DNA of 33,045 bases from Jiangella aurantiaca (GTDB taxonomy: Bacteria > Actinomycetota > Actinomycetes > Jiangellales > Jiangellaceae): NCBI RefSeq assembly GCF_004349105.1, contig NZ_SMLB01000066.1, positions 1-33,045 on the forward strand, given 5' to 3'. Below are positions 7,832 to 14,357 of the stretch, piece after piece (positions within the stretch are counted from its first letter, which is position 1; every line of letters begins with the position of its first letter). The notes beneath the pieces are model-generated. The model did not search any database. It had not been told where the DNA came from and worked only from the letters and a program-made list of their open reading frames with translations. Position numbers and translations under genes: made by a program.

Positions 7832-8060
7832 TCACCTGCTCGTCAGGTAGGTGTCCGGCGTCAGGGCCAGCTCCATCTCTCGGCCATCGTTGGCCATGAA
7901 CCGCACCGACGACGGCCCGAACCGGAACCGCCTCAACGTGCGTGGGCATAGTGTCCAAAAGCGGCAGCAGGCGAGCCCCGCCGGTTGGGTACCGCTCGTC
8001 CTGCACGAGATAGAACGCGCGACGCTGGGCGAACTCATCTACGGCCCGCCCGTGGCGGTT
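7832..8060 (-). pseudogene. Unrecognised frameshifted coding remnant
   Basis: Two adjacent minus-strand frames join into one coding-like peptide: DEFAQRRAFYLVQDERYPTG and RLLPLLDTMPTHVEAV in one frame, then RFRFGPSSVRFMANDGREME and LALTPDTYLTSR plus stop in the next, with the shift near 7935. No start is visible and I cannot name the family. Its composition is far from the random high-GC background, so I read it as the tail of a decayed gene. Confidence 0.4.
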
Positions 8061-8104
8061 TCGGCATGTCGGGTGCCGCGGCGGTCCGCACGACGGCGAC
8101 GGGC

Positions 8105-9226
8105 TCAGGGCGCCGGAACGTCCACTTCGGACTCGCCGTGTACCCGGCCCCGCTCGAACGCCGCCGTGAGCTCCTCCGCGCCGACGGCCGCGCGGATCGC
8201 GCCGGTGATCCTGTCGACGTCGCCGCGCTCACCGGACGGCAGCGGCGCACCGGCCCGTTCCCGCAACGCGGCGGCCGCGCCGAGCAGCCGCGCCGCCCGC
8301 TCGTGGTCGCCGCACAGGGCTTCCGCCCCGGCGAGCCCCTCGAACGCCAGCGCCACCGCCCGCGGGTCACCCGCCTTGCGCGCCGCCGCCAGCCCTTCAC
8401 GGTGCAGGGCGCAGGCGGCGTCGGCGTCACCGCGCAGCTCGGCTACGAACCCCAGCTCGGCGATGATGAGCGCGACCGCCAGGTCCGACTCCAGCCGCCG
8501 GTCGTGCACCAGCCACTTGCGCAGCAACGCCTCTGCCTCGTCGAACCGCCGCTGCCGCCGCGCGCTCAACGCAAGGCCCAGCTCGGCGAACTCCTCGCCG
8601 ATCGTGTAGCCCTGTGCGACGGCCTGCGCGCGGGCGGACTCGTGCAGCTCGTCGGCCTGCACGTGATCACCGGTCAGCAGCGCGATCCGGCCGAGCGCGG
8701 CCAGGTTGTCCGATACCTCGGTGCTCAGGCCCAGCTCTTCGGCGATCCGCAGGCCGTTGCGGTGCAGCTCGGCCGCGCGGTCGTAGTCGCCGACGACCTC
8801 GGCGTGCGCGCCCAGGCCGAACGTCACGTGCAGCTGTCCCCATCGGTCGCCCACCTCGGTGAACAGGGCCATGCCGAGATCGTGTCCGGCAGCGTCGGGC
8901 ACGGTCGCCGTGGTCTTGCGGAACGCGTGCGAGGTGAGCCAGGCCAACGCGTCAGCACCCCGTGCACGGCGGATGTCGCGCCGCACGTTCGACGGATCAC
9001 GCAGACCCCCGATGCTGTCGGGGAACACCGGCCGATCGAGCTGGGTGCCCGGCACGAAGCGACGGCGGAGCATGGCGGCGAAGGTCGGCGGCAACGCCAG
9101 TGTCCGCACGCCGGCGTAGCGGCGATCCCGTTGGGCGTCACGGACTGCCGATGAACATGCGCCGGCGCTAAGCGGGGTCACGATACAACGGTGCCGGTTC
9201 CCCATAGCGCACCTGTCGGACGCCAC
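8105..9226 (-). CDS. Chimeric ORF: integrase fragment joined to TPR tail of an AfsR/LuxR-type regulator
   Basis: Residues about 115-373 are helical TPR repeats (DRWGQLHVTFGLGAHAEVVG, AELHRNGLRIAEELGL, AARLLGAAAALRERAG). They match the C-terminal part of large BTAD- or LuxR-type regulators of actinobacteria, which bind a partner or ligand. The N-terminal DNA-binding and NTPase parts expected in such a regulator are missing. They are replaced in frame by a tyrosine-recombinase piece (residues 35-114), listed separately. Residues 1-34 look random and their codons overlap the end of the next gene upstream. I see no ribosome binding site. Most likely a non-functional product of deletion between a mobile element and a regulator gene, though the frame is intact. 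Confidence 0.6.
   Translation of the reverse strand: MASDRCAMGNRHRCIVTPLSAGACSSAVRDAQRDRRYAGVRTLALPPTFAAMLRRRFVPGTQLDRPVFPDSIGGLRDPSNVRRDIRRARGADALAWLTSHAFRKTTATVPDAAGHDLGMALFTEVGDRWGQLHVTFGLGAHAEVVGDYDRAAELHRNGLRIAEELGLSTEVSDNLAALGRIALLTGDHVQADELHESARAQAVAQGYTIGEEFAELGLALSARRQRRFDEAEALLRKWLVHDRRLESDLAVALIIAELGFVAELRGDADAACALHREGLAAARKAGDPRAVALAFEGLAGAEALCGDHERAARLLGAAAALRERAGAPLPSGERGDVDRITGAIRAAVGAEELTAAFERGRVHGESEVDVPAP
8885..9124 (-). pseudogene. Tyrosine recombinase (phage-type integrase) catalytic-domain fragment
   Basis: The piece reads YAGVRTLALPPTFAAMLRRR, LDRPVFPDSIGGLRDPSNVR and WLTSHAFRKTTATV. This is the catalytic domain of actinobacterial integrases around the HxxR motif (H100 and R103 in the chimeric frame). 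The first catalytic Arg region, the following GH motif and the nucleophile Tyr are absent. It is fused directly to the TPR part after PDAAG, at the place where an integrase would continue towards its GH box. Confidence 0.75.
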
Positions 9227-9731
9227 CGGGCAGAGCTCCAGCCAGAGCCCGGGACGCGTCGACAGAGCATCCCACGGTGAACTCGATCTCCTCGTCGACC
9301 TCGCAGGCCACGCACCAGGTCTGATCCTCCGGCCACACGAGGTGCGGTTCTTGATAGCCCTCCAGGGAGCCGTACCAGGCCAGGGACGGTGCGTCTCTGA
9401 GTACTACGACAGGACCGGTGAACAGCAGCATCGTTCGATTCGGAATCGGCACTCGTGGCGCTCGAGGAACCGGCTCCCCGCCCCACCCCTCCCAGACCGC
9501 CGCATACCCTCGGGTTGGCGTGGCCGTGTACGAGGCCAGAATCGCGAGAGCTACACGAAGGGCAGGATCTTCCCCTGCCGGGTCGACATCATCGGCCTCC
9601 GGGGCGAAGGCGATCCGCACGTACACGTCGAAGCCTGGCGGGCCGTACCGAACAAGATCCCGCCAATCGACATCGGCCTGCAGCAACCACCGCGCCGCAT
9701 CCGCGTCCACCGCTGGCCTGATCTCCGTCAT
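9168..9731 (-). CDS. Hypothetical protein (187 aa)
   Basis: Soluble acidic protein without signal peptide or membrane segment (MTEIRPAVDADAARWLLQAD..., FDVYVRIAFAPEADDVDPAG, VWEGWGGEPVPRAP, YGSLEGYQEPHLVWPEDQTW). The pattern of Trp-rich segments and the final CEVDEEIEFTVGCSVDASRA looks like a conserved actinobacterial family of unknown role, but I cannot name it. The start follows GAGG at short distance; CAGACT 6 nt before the ATG could be the -10 of a leaderless transcript. It stands alone next to the integrase remnant. Confidence 0.75.
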   Translation of the reverse strand: MTEIRPAVDADAARWLLQADVDWRDLVRYGPPGFDVYVRIAFAPEADDVDPAGEDPALRVALAILASYTATPTRGYAAVWEGWGGEPVPRAPRVPIPNRTMLLFTGPVVVLRDAPSLAWYGSLEGYQEPHLVWPEDQTWCVACEVDEEIEFTVGCSVDASRALAGALPGGVRQVRYGEPAPLYRDPA

Positions 9732-9846
9732 CGCCTCAGTCTGCTACGAGACAGGCCGTTCCGGGCGCACCAGCTCGGCCAACTCGAGACGCGATGCCGT
9801 GGCGCCGTCGGGGACGGATTCTTCCCTCGCCCAGCCGGAACAAGGG

Positions 9847-10449
9847 CTACTTGCGCACCGCGTAGCGCAGATGCAGGACGCCGGGATCCTCCAGCACGCG
9901 CACCAGATCAAGTTCCGTGTGCTCGGATGGGAGCCCCTCGAACAGCCGCCGCCCCTGGCCGAGCAGCACCGGCCGGAGCTGGATGTCGATCATGTCCAGG
10001 ACGCCGGCTTTCAGCGCCTCTTGGCCGGTGTAGGCGCCGTGCATCATCACGTTCCGGTCCCCTGCGGCCTGCTTGGCCTGTTCCACACAGGAGGCGATGC
10101 CATCGGTGACGTAGTGCACTCGCTCGTACGGGTTCTCTGCCGGCGGCTGGTGCGTCGGCACGAAGATCGGCACCCCGTCGTGGTGATCCCCGCCCCAGTA
10201 GCCGGCGAAGTCCCCTGTCCGCTTCCCGGTGATCACGGCACCGGTCGCCATGCTCTCGTCGAACACGAGTTGGCTGTTGGGATGCTTGGGGCGGAATGCA
10301 TTGGCCCCTTCTGCGTCGGGCTCAGCTCCGCCGCCGAGCCAGTTCATCAGCCGCATCCCATTGGTGCCCGCGGGGTTCTCGGCGTTGTCGTCCGGCCCGG
10401 TGATGAACCCGTCGAGTGACATTGCCATGGTCAGGAATACTTCGGACAT
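9847..10449 (-). CDS. Dihydrofolate reductase family protein (RibD C-terminal-like)
   Basis: NADPH-dependent reductase-fold protein of 200 residues. It opens MSEVFLTMAMSLDGFITGPD, the standard first strand and helix of the family. It continues with VITGKRTGDFAGYWGG and ends with VMMHGAYTGQEALKAGVLDM, IDIQLRPVLLGQGRRLFEG, the conserved second half (here His-Gly instead of the more common Gly-Gly before the cofactor helix). Such proteins are not true folate enzymes and their substrates are mostly unknown. GAGGAAGAGGA lies immediately before the ATG. Single gene among accessory DNA; it appears intact. Confidence 0.92.
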   Translation of the reverse strand: MSEVFLTMAMSLDGFITGPDDNAENPAGTNGMRLMNWLGGGAEPDAEGANAFRPKHPNSQLVFDESMATGAVITGKRTGDFAGYWGGDHHDGVPIFVPTHQPPAENPYERVHYVTDGIASCVEQAKQAAGDRNVMMHGAYTGQEALKAGVLDMIDIQLRPVLLGQGRRLFEGLPSEHTELDLVRVLEDPGVLHLRYAVRK

Positions 10450-10649
10450 TCCTCTTCCTCACTCCGCCATTGGATCGTCCATGTTCGGGTGGTGACTGGG
10501 CGAGACAGGCTAACTCATCGACTAGTACTCCAGCCGTCGGCGGCGCTGGGGTCGAACCGGTACCCGTCGAGCTGGGCGGTCCGGTCCCCATCCCCCTCAT
10601 GCCGCGATTGTCCGGGCGGCAGTTATGAGGAGGACGGGGGAGAGTGAGG

Positions 10650-10684
10650 GAGGGGGCAGGGCGGCGCGCTCGCCGTGCCCCCTC
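10650..10684 (-). terminator. Hairpin terminator of the 84-aa gene
   Basis: GAGGGGGCA and TGCCCCCTC form a perfect 9-bp stem, with a further GGCG/CGCC pairing inside. It begins 6 bp after the stop of the minus-strand gene, as expected for its terminator, and supports that gene being real. Confidence 0.6.
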
Positions 10685-10690
10685 GAGGAG

Positions 10691-10945
10691 CTACGGCGAC
10701 TGGCCCAGCTTGGCCTCGCGGCGGTAGAAGTCGACCTGTTCCTCGACGGACTCACGCAGCTTGGTCAGCCACTCGGGAACCGCGTTCATCGTGTCGAACT
10801 GACTGACCGCCGCGTCGACCGCTTCGGCCGCTGCGGCCAGGAACTCGGCGGCCTGCACGGCGCGCAGGATGCGTCCGGCCTGCCAGTCGAGCCGCCCTCC
10901 GTAGCCCCGCACCAGGCCACCCAGCCGGGCGGTCAGCCGATCCAA
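10691..10945 (-). CDS. Small helical hypothetical protein
   Basis: A product of about 84 residues or somewhat longer, mostly alpha-helical and Ala rich (LDWQAGRILRAVQAAEFLAA, AVSQFDTMNAVPEWLTKLRE, SVEEQVDFYRREAKLGQSP). No membrane or signal segment. The marked start is a TTG. The frame is open upstream with plausible coding sequence (LVVNVNDNPSSPTTAANTQI) but has no ATG, so the start is uncertain. A good hairpin terminator follows 6 bp after the stop. Family not recognised. Confidence 0.6.
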   Translation of the reverse strand: MDRLTARLGGLVRGYGGRLDWQAGRILRAVQAAEFLAAAAEAVDAAVSQFDTMNAVPEWLTKLRESVEEQVDFYRREAKLGQSP

Positions 10946-11393
10946 GCGTTCGATGATCTGTGTGTTGGCCGCCGTTGTCGGTGACGATGGGTTGTCGTTG
11001 ACGTTGACGACCAGGTGTGGACAACCGGTCCGATGTCGGATGGGTCGTCTGCGCCGTCAGCGTGGCGTCGTACGGGGCTGGCGCGCACGGCGACGACCGG
11101 GTACGGCTTGATCATGGAGAAGGTCGGCTCTGCAGTCGGGGAAACCCGACCCTTCTCCATGATCGACTCGGTGGCGGCGGTGTGAGCCGCCATGGGGGTG
11201 GTTCATCCTGGTGCTGCCCGCTGCGGCGGCCGGGTGTCCCTGCCCGGGCCGGTCATGGTCGCGGGGTGGTGACATGAGCGCCAATTGTTGGCGCTGGTGT
11301 CAACACGCCCGGGTCGTGTTCGGTGCCCTGGCCGGGTCGGCCAGGCCCGCGGGCGCGGCCGACGCCGTGACGACGCCGACGTCGCCGTGCCGA
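10946..11393. other. Intergenic stretch with a REP-like palindrome
   Basis: No convincing gene on either strand; the open frames are Arg/Thr/Pro rich. The only structure is the long palindrome at 11108-11166. The leftmost 80 bp may belong to the N-terminus of the small helical protein. Confidence 0.5.
11108..11166. repeat. REP-like palindromic element
   Basis: GATCATGGAGAAGGTCGG (11110-11127) is repeated inverted at 11146-11164 with one extra base, around an 18-nt loop. Intergenic palindromes built on GATCATGGAG are, to my knowledge, dispersed in actinobacterial genomes. A related half-element (TTGATCTTGGAGTTGTTCGG) occurs at 32897-32916. It might also act as a terminator or transposase recognition site. 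Confidence 0.55.
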
Positions 11394-11618
11394 TCACCCG
11401 GCCTCGCCCGTGACCGCCAGATCCTCATGATCAGTGACGCCATCATCGGCAGTTTCAATGGCGGCTAACAATCTGTGCGTACTCATGCCCGGCAAGTAGC
11501 GCTCGCCGGCCTGGGCCAGCATTTCCGGAGTCCAGCCCGCCCGCTGCGCAACGTCAGCGATTTCCACGAGCTGGGCGGCAAGGTCGCGCGCCTCCGACGG
11601 AAGGAGCGACAGGTGCAT
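11394..11618 (-). CDS. Small hypothetical protein (74 aa)
   Basis: The product reads MHLSLLPSEARDLAAQLVEI, then ADVAQRAGWTPEMLAQAGER. It looks like a real helical protein rather than a random frame. The last 20 residues (DDGVTDHEDLAVTGEAG) are acidic. No family, no strong ribosome binding site. It may be cargo of a former mobile element. Confidence 0.45.
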   Translation of the reverse strand: MHLSLLPSEARDLAAQLVEIADVAQRAGWTPEMLAQAGERYLPGMSTHRLLAAIETADDGVTDHEDLAVTGEAG

Positions 11619-11683
11619 GCGCGCGTCACCGCCTAGATGACGGTTCTCCTAGTGGCTATGGGACGAGGAGAACCTTCAAAACT

Positions 11684-11818
11684 GTGGCGCCAGGCAACGC
11701 CGCTATCTACTCGACGATCGCCCGCATCGCCGACGAGAAGGACGGCTTGCCAGTCGAGCTCAACGGGATGACGCTCGACGCGTCCGTCTACCTGCTCCGC
11801 TACGAGTTCGATGCCTGA
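11684..11818 (+). CDS. Very small ORF (44 aa) or gene tail
   Basis: GTG-started frame coding APGNAAIYSTIARIADEKDG, then LPVELNGMTLDASVYLLRYE and FDA. The composition is protein-like. GAGGAGA stands upstream but about 14 nt away. It may be a small gene or the 3' end of a lost longer one; the upstream codons are not convincing. Confidence 0.3.
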   Translation: MAPGNAAIYSTIARIADEKDGLPVELNGMTLDASVYLLRYEFDA

Positions 11819-11836
11819 TACACCTGCGGCAAGGCG

Positions 11837-12118
11837 TCAGATGCCGAGCAAGAAGCTCAAGTGCTCGTGGACGGCCGCCAGTTCCGAGCCTGTCAGGGTG
11901 CCGCGCTGATCCGTCAGCCAATGGCGGGGATGGGTCATGAGCCGGTCCGCGAGCACGTAGCCGCCGTCGACCCGGACGGCGAACGGCTGGAACGACTTCG
12001 GCTCTGGCACCACCTGACACGTGACGACCAGGTTCGCCTTGGACGCGTTGTAGGTGGGGTGCGAGAGGACCAGGCGGACGGTGCCGTCCTCCAGGCTCCA
12101 CAGCTCGCCGGGGTTCAC
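11837..12118 (-). CDS. MazF/PemK-like toxin of a type II toxin-antitoxin pair
   Basis: A 93-residue protein with the small beta-barrel pattern of MazF-type endoribonucleases: it opens MNPGELWSLEDGTVRLVLSH, has a central strand KANLVVTCQVVPEP, and later RVDGGYVLADRLMTHPRHWL followed by GTLTGSELAAVHEHLSFLLG. This resembles the typical order of first strand, second strand, conserved region around the functional site, and final helix that binds to ribosome-free mRNA cleaving dimers. It is shorter and more divergent than E. coli MazF, so activity is not certain. Its ATG overlaps the antitoxin stop by 4 bp, the classical TA order with the antitoxin first. Confidence 0.7.
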   Translation of the reverse strand: MNPGELWSLEDGTVRLVLSHPTYNASKANLVVTCQVVPEPKSFQPFAVRVDGGYVLADRLMTHPRHWLTDQRGTLTGSELAAVHEHLSFLLGI

Positions 12119-12333
12119 GCCTCAGCCTGCACCCGCAGCACGTCACGAGCCATCGCGTCTTCGGCCGGCGTCCACGACGGACCCTCGACCTGGTCGAGCA
12201 GCCGCCGGTAGTGCTCGTTCCTGACGGCTCGCTCGACGAACTCCGAGCGGTTCAGGCCTGACGCCTTCGCGTCGGCGTCAAGGAGCGCCAGCGACGACGA
12301 GCTGATCGCTACAGTCACCTTCTCTTTCGCCAT
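12115..12333 (-). CDS. Ribbon-helix-helix antitoxin (MazE-like)
   Basis: A 72-residue DNA-binding antitoxin. The N-terminal part MAKEKVTVAISSSSLALLDA, then KASGLNRSEFVERAVRNEH, is a ribbon-helix-helix domain. The C-terminal tail (WTPAEDAMARDVLRVQAEA) would wrap the toxin. I start at the MAKEK methionine because TATGAT lies 6 nt upstream, giving a leaderless transcript; an ATG 18 bp further up is in frame. Three GTATG repeats around the start (12331-12358) could be the autoregulatory operator. Translationally coupled to the toxin gene. Confidence 0.78.
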   Translation of the reverse strand: MAKEKVTVAISSSSLALLDADAKASGLNRSEFVERAVRNEHYRRLLDQVEGPSWTPAEDAMARDVLRVQAEA

Positions 12334-12339
12334 ACATCT

Positions 12340-12345
12340 ATCATA
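12340..12345 (-). promoter_or_regulatory. -10 element of the toxin-antitoxin operon
   Basis: TATGAT on the minus strand, six bases before the antitoxin ATG. It sits within a row of three GTATG repeats. Spacing implies that transcription starts at or next to the start codon. Confidence 0.45.
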
Positions 12346-12412
12346 CCGCATCCCATACAGGCGGGCGTCTGGCTCACGCAGCGGCGATCAACGCCACACC
12401 GCCGTCAACAGA

Positions 12413-12605
12413 TCAGACGCCGCCCGTCGCCAATTCAGGAGCGTCGACTTCGCGGAAGAGGACATTCGCGCCGAATACTGCCTGGGCCGCCATCGCCGTA
12501 GTCACTCTTGGCCCACACCGCCACATCATCAGCAAGAACCTCGCTGACGAGTTGCATCGCAGCTTGCTGCTCATCCGACGCCGAACGCGACGTCCTCTCA
12601 TTCAC
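12413..12605 (-). pseudogene. Small frameshifted ORF of unknown function
   Basis: GTG-started frame reads NERTSRSASDEQQAAMQLVS, then EVLADDVAVWAKSDYGDGG; after a run of CCC the sense continues in the next frame as QAVFGANVLFREVDAPELAT and GGV plus stop. Removing one C would give an even protein of about 63 residues. Either a decayed gene or a sequencing error in the C run. Family unknown. Confidence 0.4.
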
Positions 12606-12621
12606 CCGCAGCCGGTGCGGG

Positions 12622-12770
12622 TCATGAGCCGCGGCGGATCCGGTCGAACGGTAGGTGCACGACGGCGTCGGGTACGGTGTTGCGTTCGACCAGAGCCTTG
12701 ATCTGGCCGTCGTCCAGCGCCTGGCGCACGATCCAGACCTCGCCGACCGCGCCGACAAGAGGATTGTTCA
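12622..12770 (-). pseudogene. C-terminal fragment of a LamG (concanavalin A-like) domain
   Basis: The frame reads NNPLVGAVGEVWIVRQALDD, then GQIKALVERNTVPDAVVHLP. This is the last strands of a LamG domain (compare AGLLDDVRAYDTALTAAEIA in the large secreted protein of this window) followed by the start of another (VHLPFD, compare VHYTFD). It stops at RIRRGS and has no start. It meets a plus-strand fragment of a similar protein head to head near 12770. Confidence 0.55.
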
Positions 12771-13500
12771 CCGAAGGGATCTGGCTGCGGCTGGCCCGCG
12801 ACGGCGACGCCCTGACGGCGGAATGGTCGTCCGACGGTGAGACCTGGACCGCCTTCGGGCCAACACGATCCATCTCGTCCATGACGGACCCCCGTATCGG
12901 TCTGGCTGCCTACAACGGCGCGGGCCAGCCTGCCGCGTTCGACTTCTTCCGCATCGACCAAGGCGAGCCGGCCGACACCACCGGGCCGGACGTGGCGATG
13001 ACCGGTATCGAGGACGGGGCGACCCCCGGCGACTCGGAGGTGGTTGAGCTGCAGGTGTCCGCTACCGACAGCCAGTCTGGTCTGGGTTCGCTCGCCGTCG
13101 ACCTCGACGGCGAGCGATTGGCCGAGTGCGGATCACCCCAGTCGGTCACGCTGGATCTGTGGGCGCTGGAGCTTGGTGACCACGTCCTGGAGGTCACCGC
13201 CGTCGACGGGGCAGGTAACCGCACGGTCGAACGCATCGGGTTCACGGTCGTCACCCCATCGCCGACGTTCTGGCCCACCTGGAACGGATCGAACGGGACG
13301 GCACCGTGACACCCCGCACCGCCCGCCACGTCGGCATCCTGGTCGAGATCGCCCAGCGCCACCTCGAACAGGGCCGGATACCGCAGGCGCGAGACCAACT
13401 GCAGCGAGCGGCACGGGAGGTAGCCGCTGACGTCGACGATCCGGTCGCGCGCGACTTGTTGGTACGAGATCTCGAGCAGGTGATCGAGAGCCTCGGCTGA
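12771..13500 (+). pseudogene. 3' remnant of a secreted carbohydrate-active protein (LamG-like/Ig-like/FIMAH), frameshifted
   Basis: Three protein parts remain. First WLRLARDGDALTAEWSSDGE, the end of a concanavalin-like (DUF1349-type) domain. Next, after DTTGPDVAMTGIEDGA, an Ig-like module (VSATDSQSGLGSLAVDLDGE, ELGDHVLEVTAVDGAGNRTV). Near 13250 the frame shifts: PIADVLAHLERIERDGTVTP and ILVEIAQRHLEQGRIPQARD then run to a proper stop. The last two parts match in order the end of the large ThuA/oxidase protein (Ig-like, then FIMAH). The 5' part, with signal peptide and enzyme domain, is lost. Its native terminator is retained. Confidence 0.7.
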
Positions 13501-13506
13501 CCAAGT

Positions 13507-13550
13507 GCCCAGGCCGGTCGCAGGCAGGATTGCCGGCGACCGGCCTGGGC
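13507..13550 (+). terminator. Perfect 15-bp hairpin, terminator of the secreted-protein remnant
   Basis: GCCCAGGCCGGTCGC and GCGACCGGCCTGGGC pair without mismatch around a 14-nt loop, 6 bp after the remnant's stop codon. Confidence 0.75.
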
Positions 13551-13619
13551 TCCATCGAGTTCGATCCGCGGCGCTGGCCTCAGGATCCCCACTCGGCACC
13601 ATCCCGTAGGCCGTCAGCG

Positions 13620-13904
13620 TCACCCGTCGGTTCCGGGCCGCTGGTCGGAGCCGACGACGCGGATGCCGTACTGGTCGATGACGTAGGTGGCGTGGCCGTA
13701 CTTGACGGCATGGCCGTGGGCGGCATGCTCCGCCTTGCCGTAGACGGCGAAGGTGCGCCCGGATTTCCGGCACTGCGGGCAGTGCGCGCGGTAGGCCGGA
13801 TCCCACCGCCGTTTACCGGTCTCTTGGTCGCCGGTCGTCCCCGGCTGCTCCGGTGTCGCACCGAGAACGCCGGCTTCACGGTCGCGTCGACGGTCAGTGG
13901 TCAT
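13620..13904 (-). CDS. Small CPxC-containing hypothetical protein
   Basis: A 94-residue product with a charged, probably disordered first third (MTTDRRRDREAG...) and a compact end: HCPQCRKSGRTFAVYGKAEH, then AVKYGHATYVIDQYGIRVVG. One CPxC pair and several His could bind a metal, but a second Cys pair is missing. A run of six G stands shortly before the ATG as ribosome binding site. It is separated from the operon upstream by a strong hairpin and is probably transcribed alone. Family not recognised. Confidence 0.6.
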   Translation of the reverse strand: MTTDRRRDREAGVLGATPEQPGTTGDQETGKRRWDPAYRAHCPQCRKSGRTFAVYGKAEHAAHGHAVKYGHATYVIDQYGIRVVGSDQRPGTDG

Positions 13905-14009
13905 CGCGCGCCCCCCTTGGTTCGCGATCCGGGCCTGCCGGCCCTCACCCCTGCCATCGCTCGGTGTCCGGAAATGGGCACGGCCTGCACCAAGGCGAGA
14001 CCATGAAGA

Positions 14010-14052
14010 GAGCGCCGCCGAGACCCCTGCGGAGGGGTCTCGGCGGGCGCTC
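14010..14052 (-). terminator. Terminator of the kdu/ABC/aldehyde dehydrogenase operon
   Basis: GAGCGCCGCCGAGACCCC (14010-14027) pairs with GGGGTCTCGGCGGGCGCTC (14034-14052), 18 bp with one bulge and a 6-nt loop. It lies 18 bp after the stop of the tautomerase gene. Confidence 0.8.
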
Positions 14053-14070
14053 GAGGCCTCGAGCGAGGCC

Positions 14071-14331
14071 TCAGTCGACGACGGCGGCCTCACCCGCCTC
14101 TTCCGCCGATGTGTGCCCGAGGTTCGACAGCACCGACGACCGGCTCGCGTCCTCCGACGCGAGCACCCCGCCGTTGGCGACGTCGTCGGGCTCGATGTGT
14201 TCGAAGGCGATGCGGACGTCGCCGGGACGGGCCCCCAGCTCGGCGACGGCGGCCGCGGTGACGGCGGCCGCGAAGGCACGCTTCTGCTCGACGGTGCGCC
14301 CGCGCAGCATCTGAACGGTGATGCTCGGCAT
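14071..14331 (-). CDS. 4-oxalocrotonate tautomerase family protein
   Basis: Enol-keto tautomerase of 86 residues. After removal of Met the chain starts with Pro1 (MPSITVQMLRGRTVEQKRAF), the catalytic base of the family, and Arg11 is at its expected place. The core helix FAAAVTAAAVAEL and strand DVRIAFEHIEPDDVANGG follow. The C-terminal extension makes it longer than the 62-residue prototype. AGGAGG stands 6 nt before this ATG, which decides the start over an upstream one. It is the last gene of the operon, 26 bp after the aldehyde dehydrogenase, and may act on an unsaturated or keto acid of the same pathway. Confidence 0.88.
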   Translation of the reverse strand: MPSITVQMLRGRTVEQKRAFAAAVTAAAVAELGARPGDVRIAFEHIEPDDVANGGVLASEDASRSSVLSNLGHTSAEEAGEAAVVD

Positions 14332-14357
14332 GCGATTCCTCCTCAGCAGCAAGAAGC

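Noticed and set aside
9154-9226. N-terminal 34 residues of the integrase/TPR chimera as real protein
   Set aside because: They have no family character, no ribosome binding site and overlap the 3' end of the well-formed hypothetical gene on the same strand.
10540-10600. tRNA-like T-arm (GGTTCGA on the minus strand)
   Set aside because: No matching acceptor stem, D-arm or anticodon arm could be paired around it.
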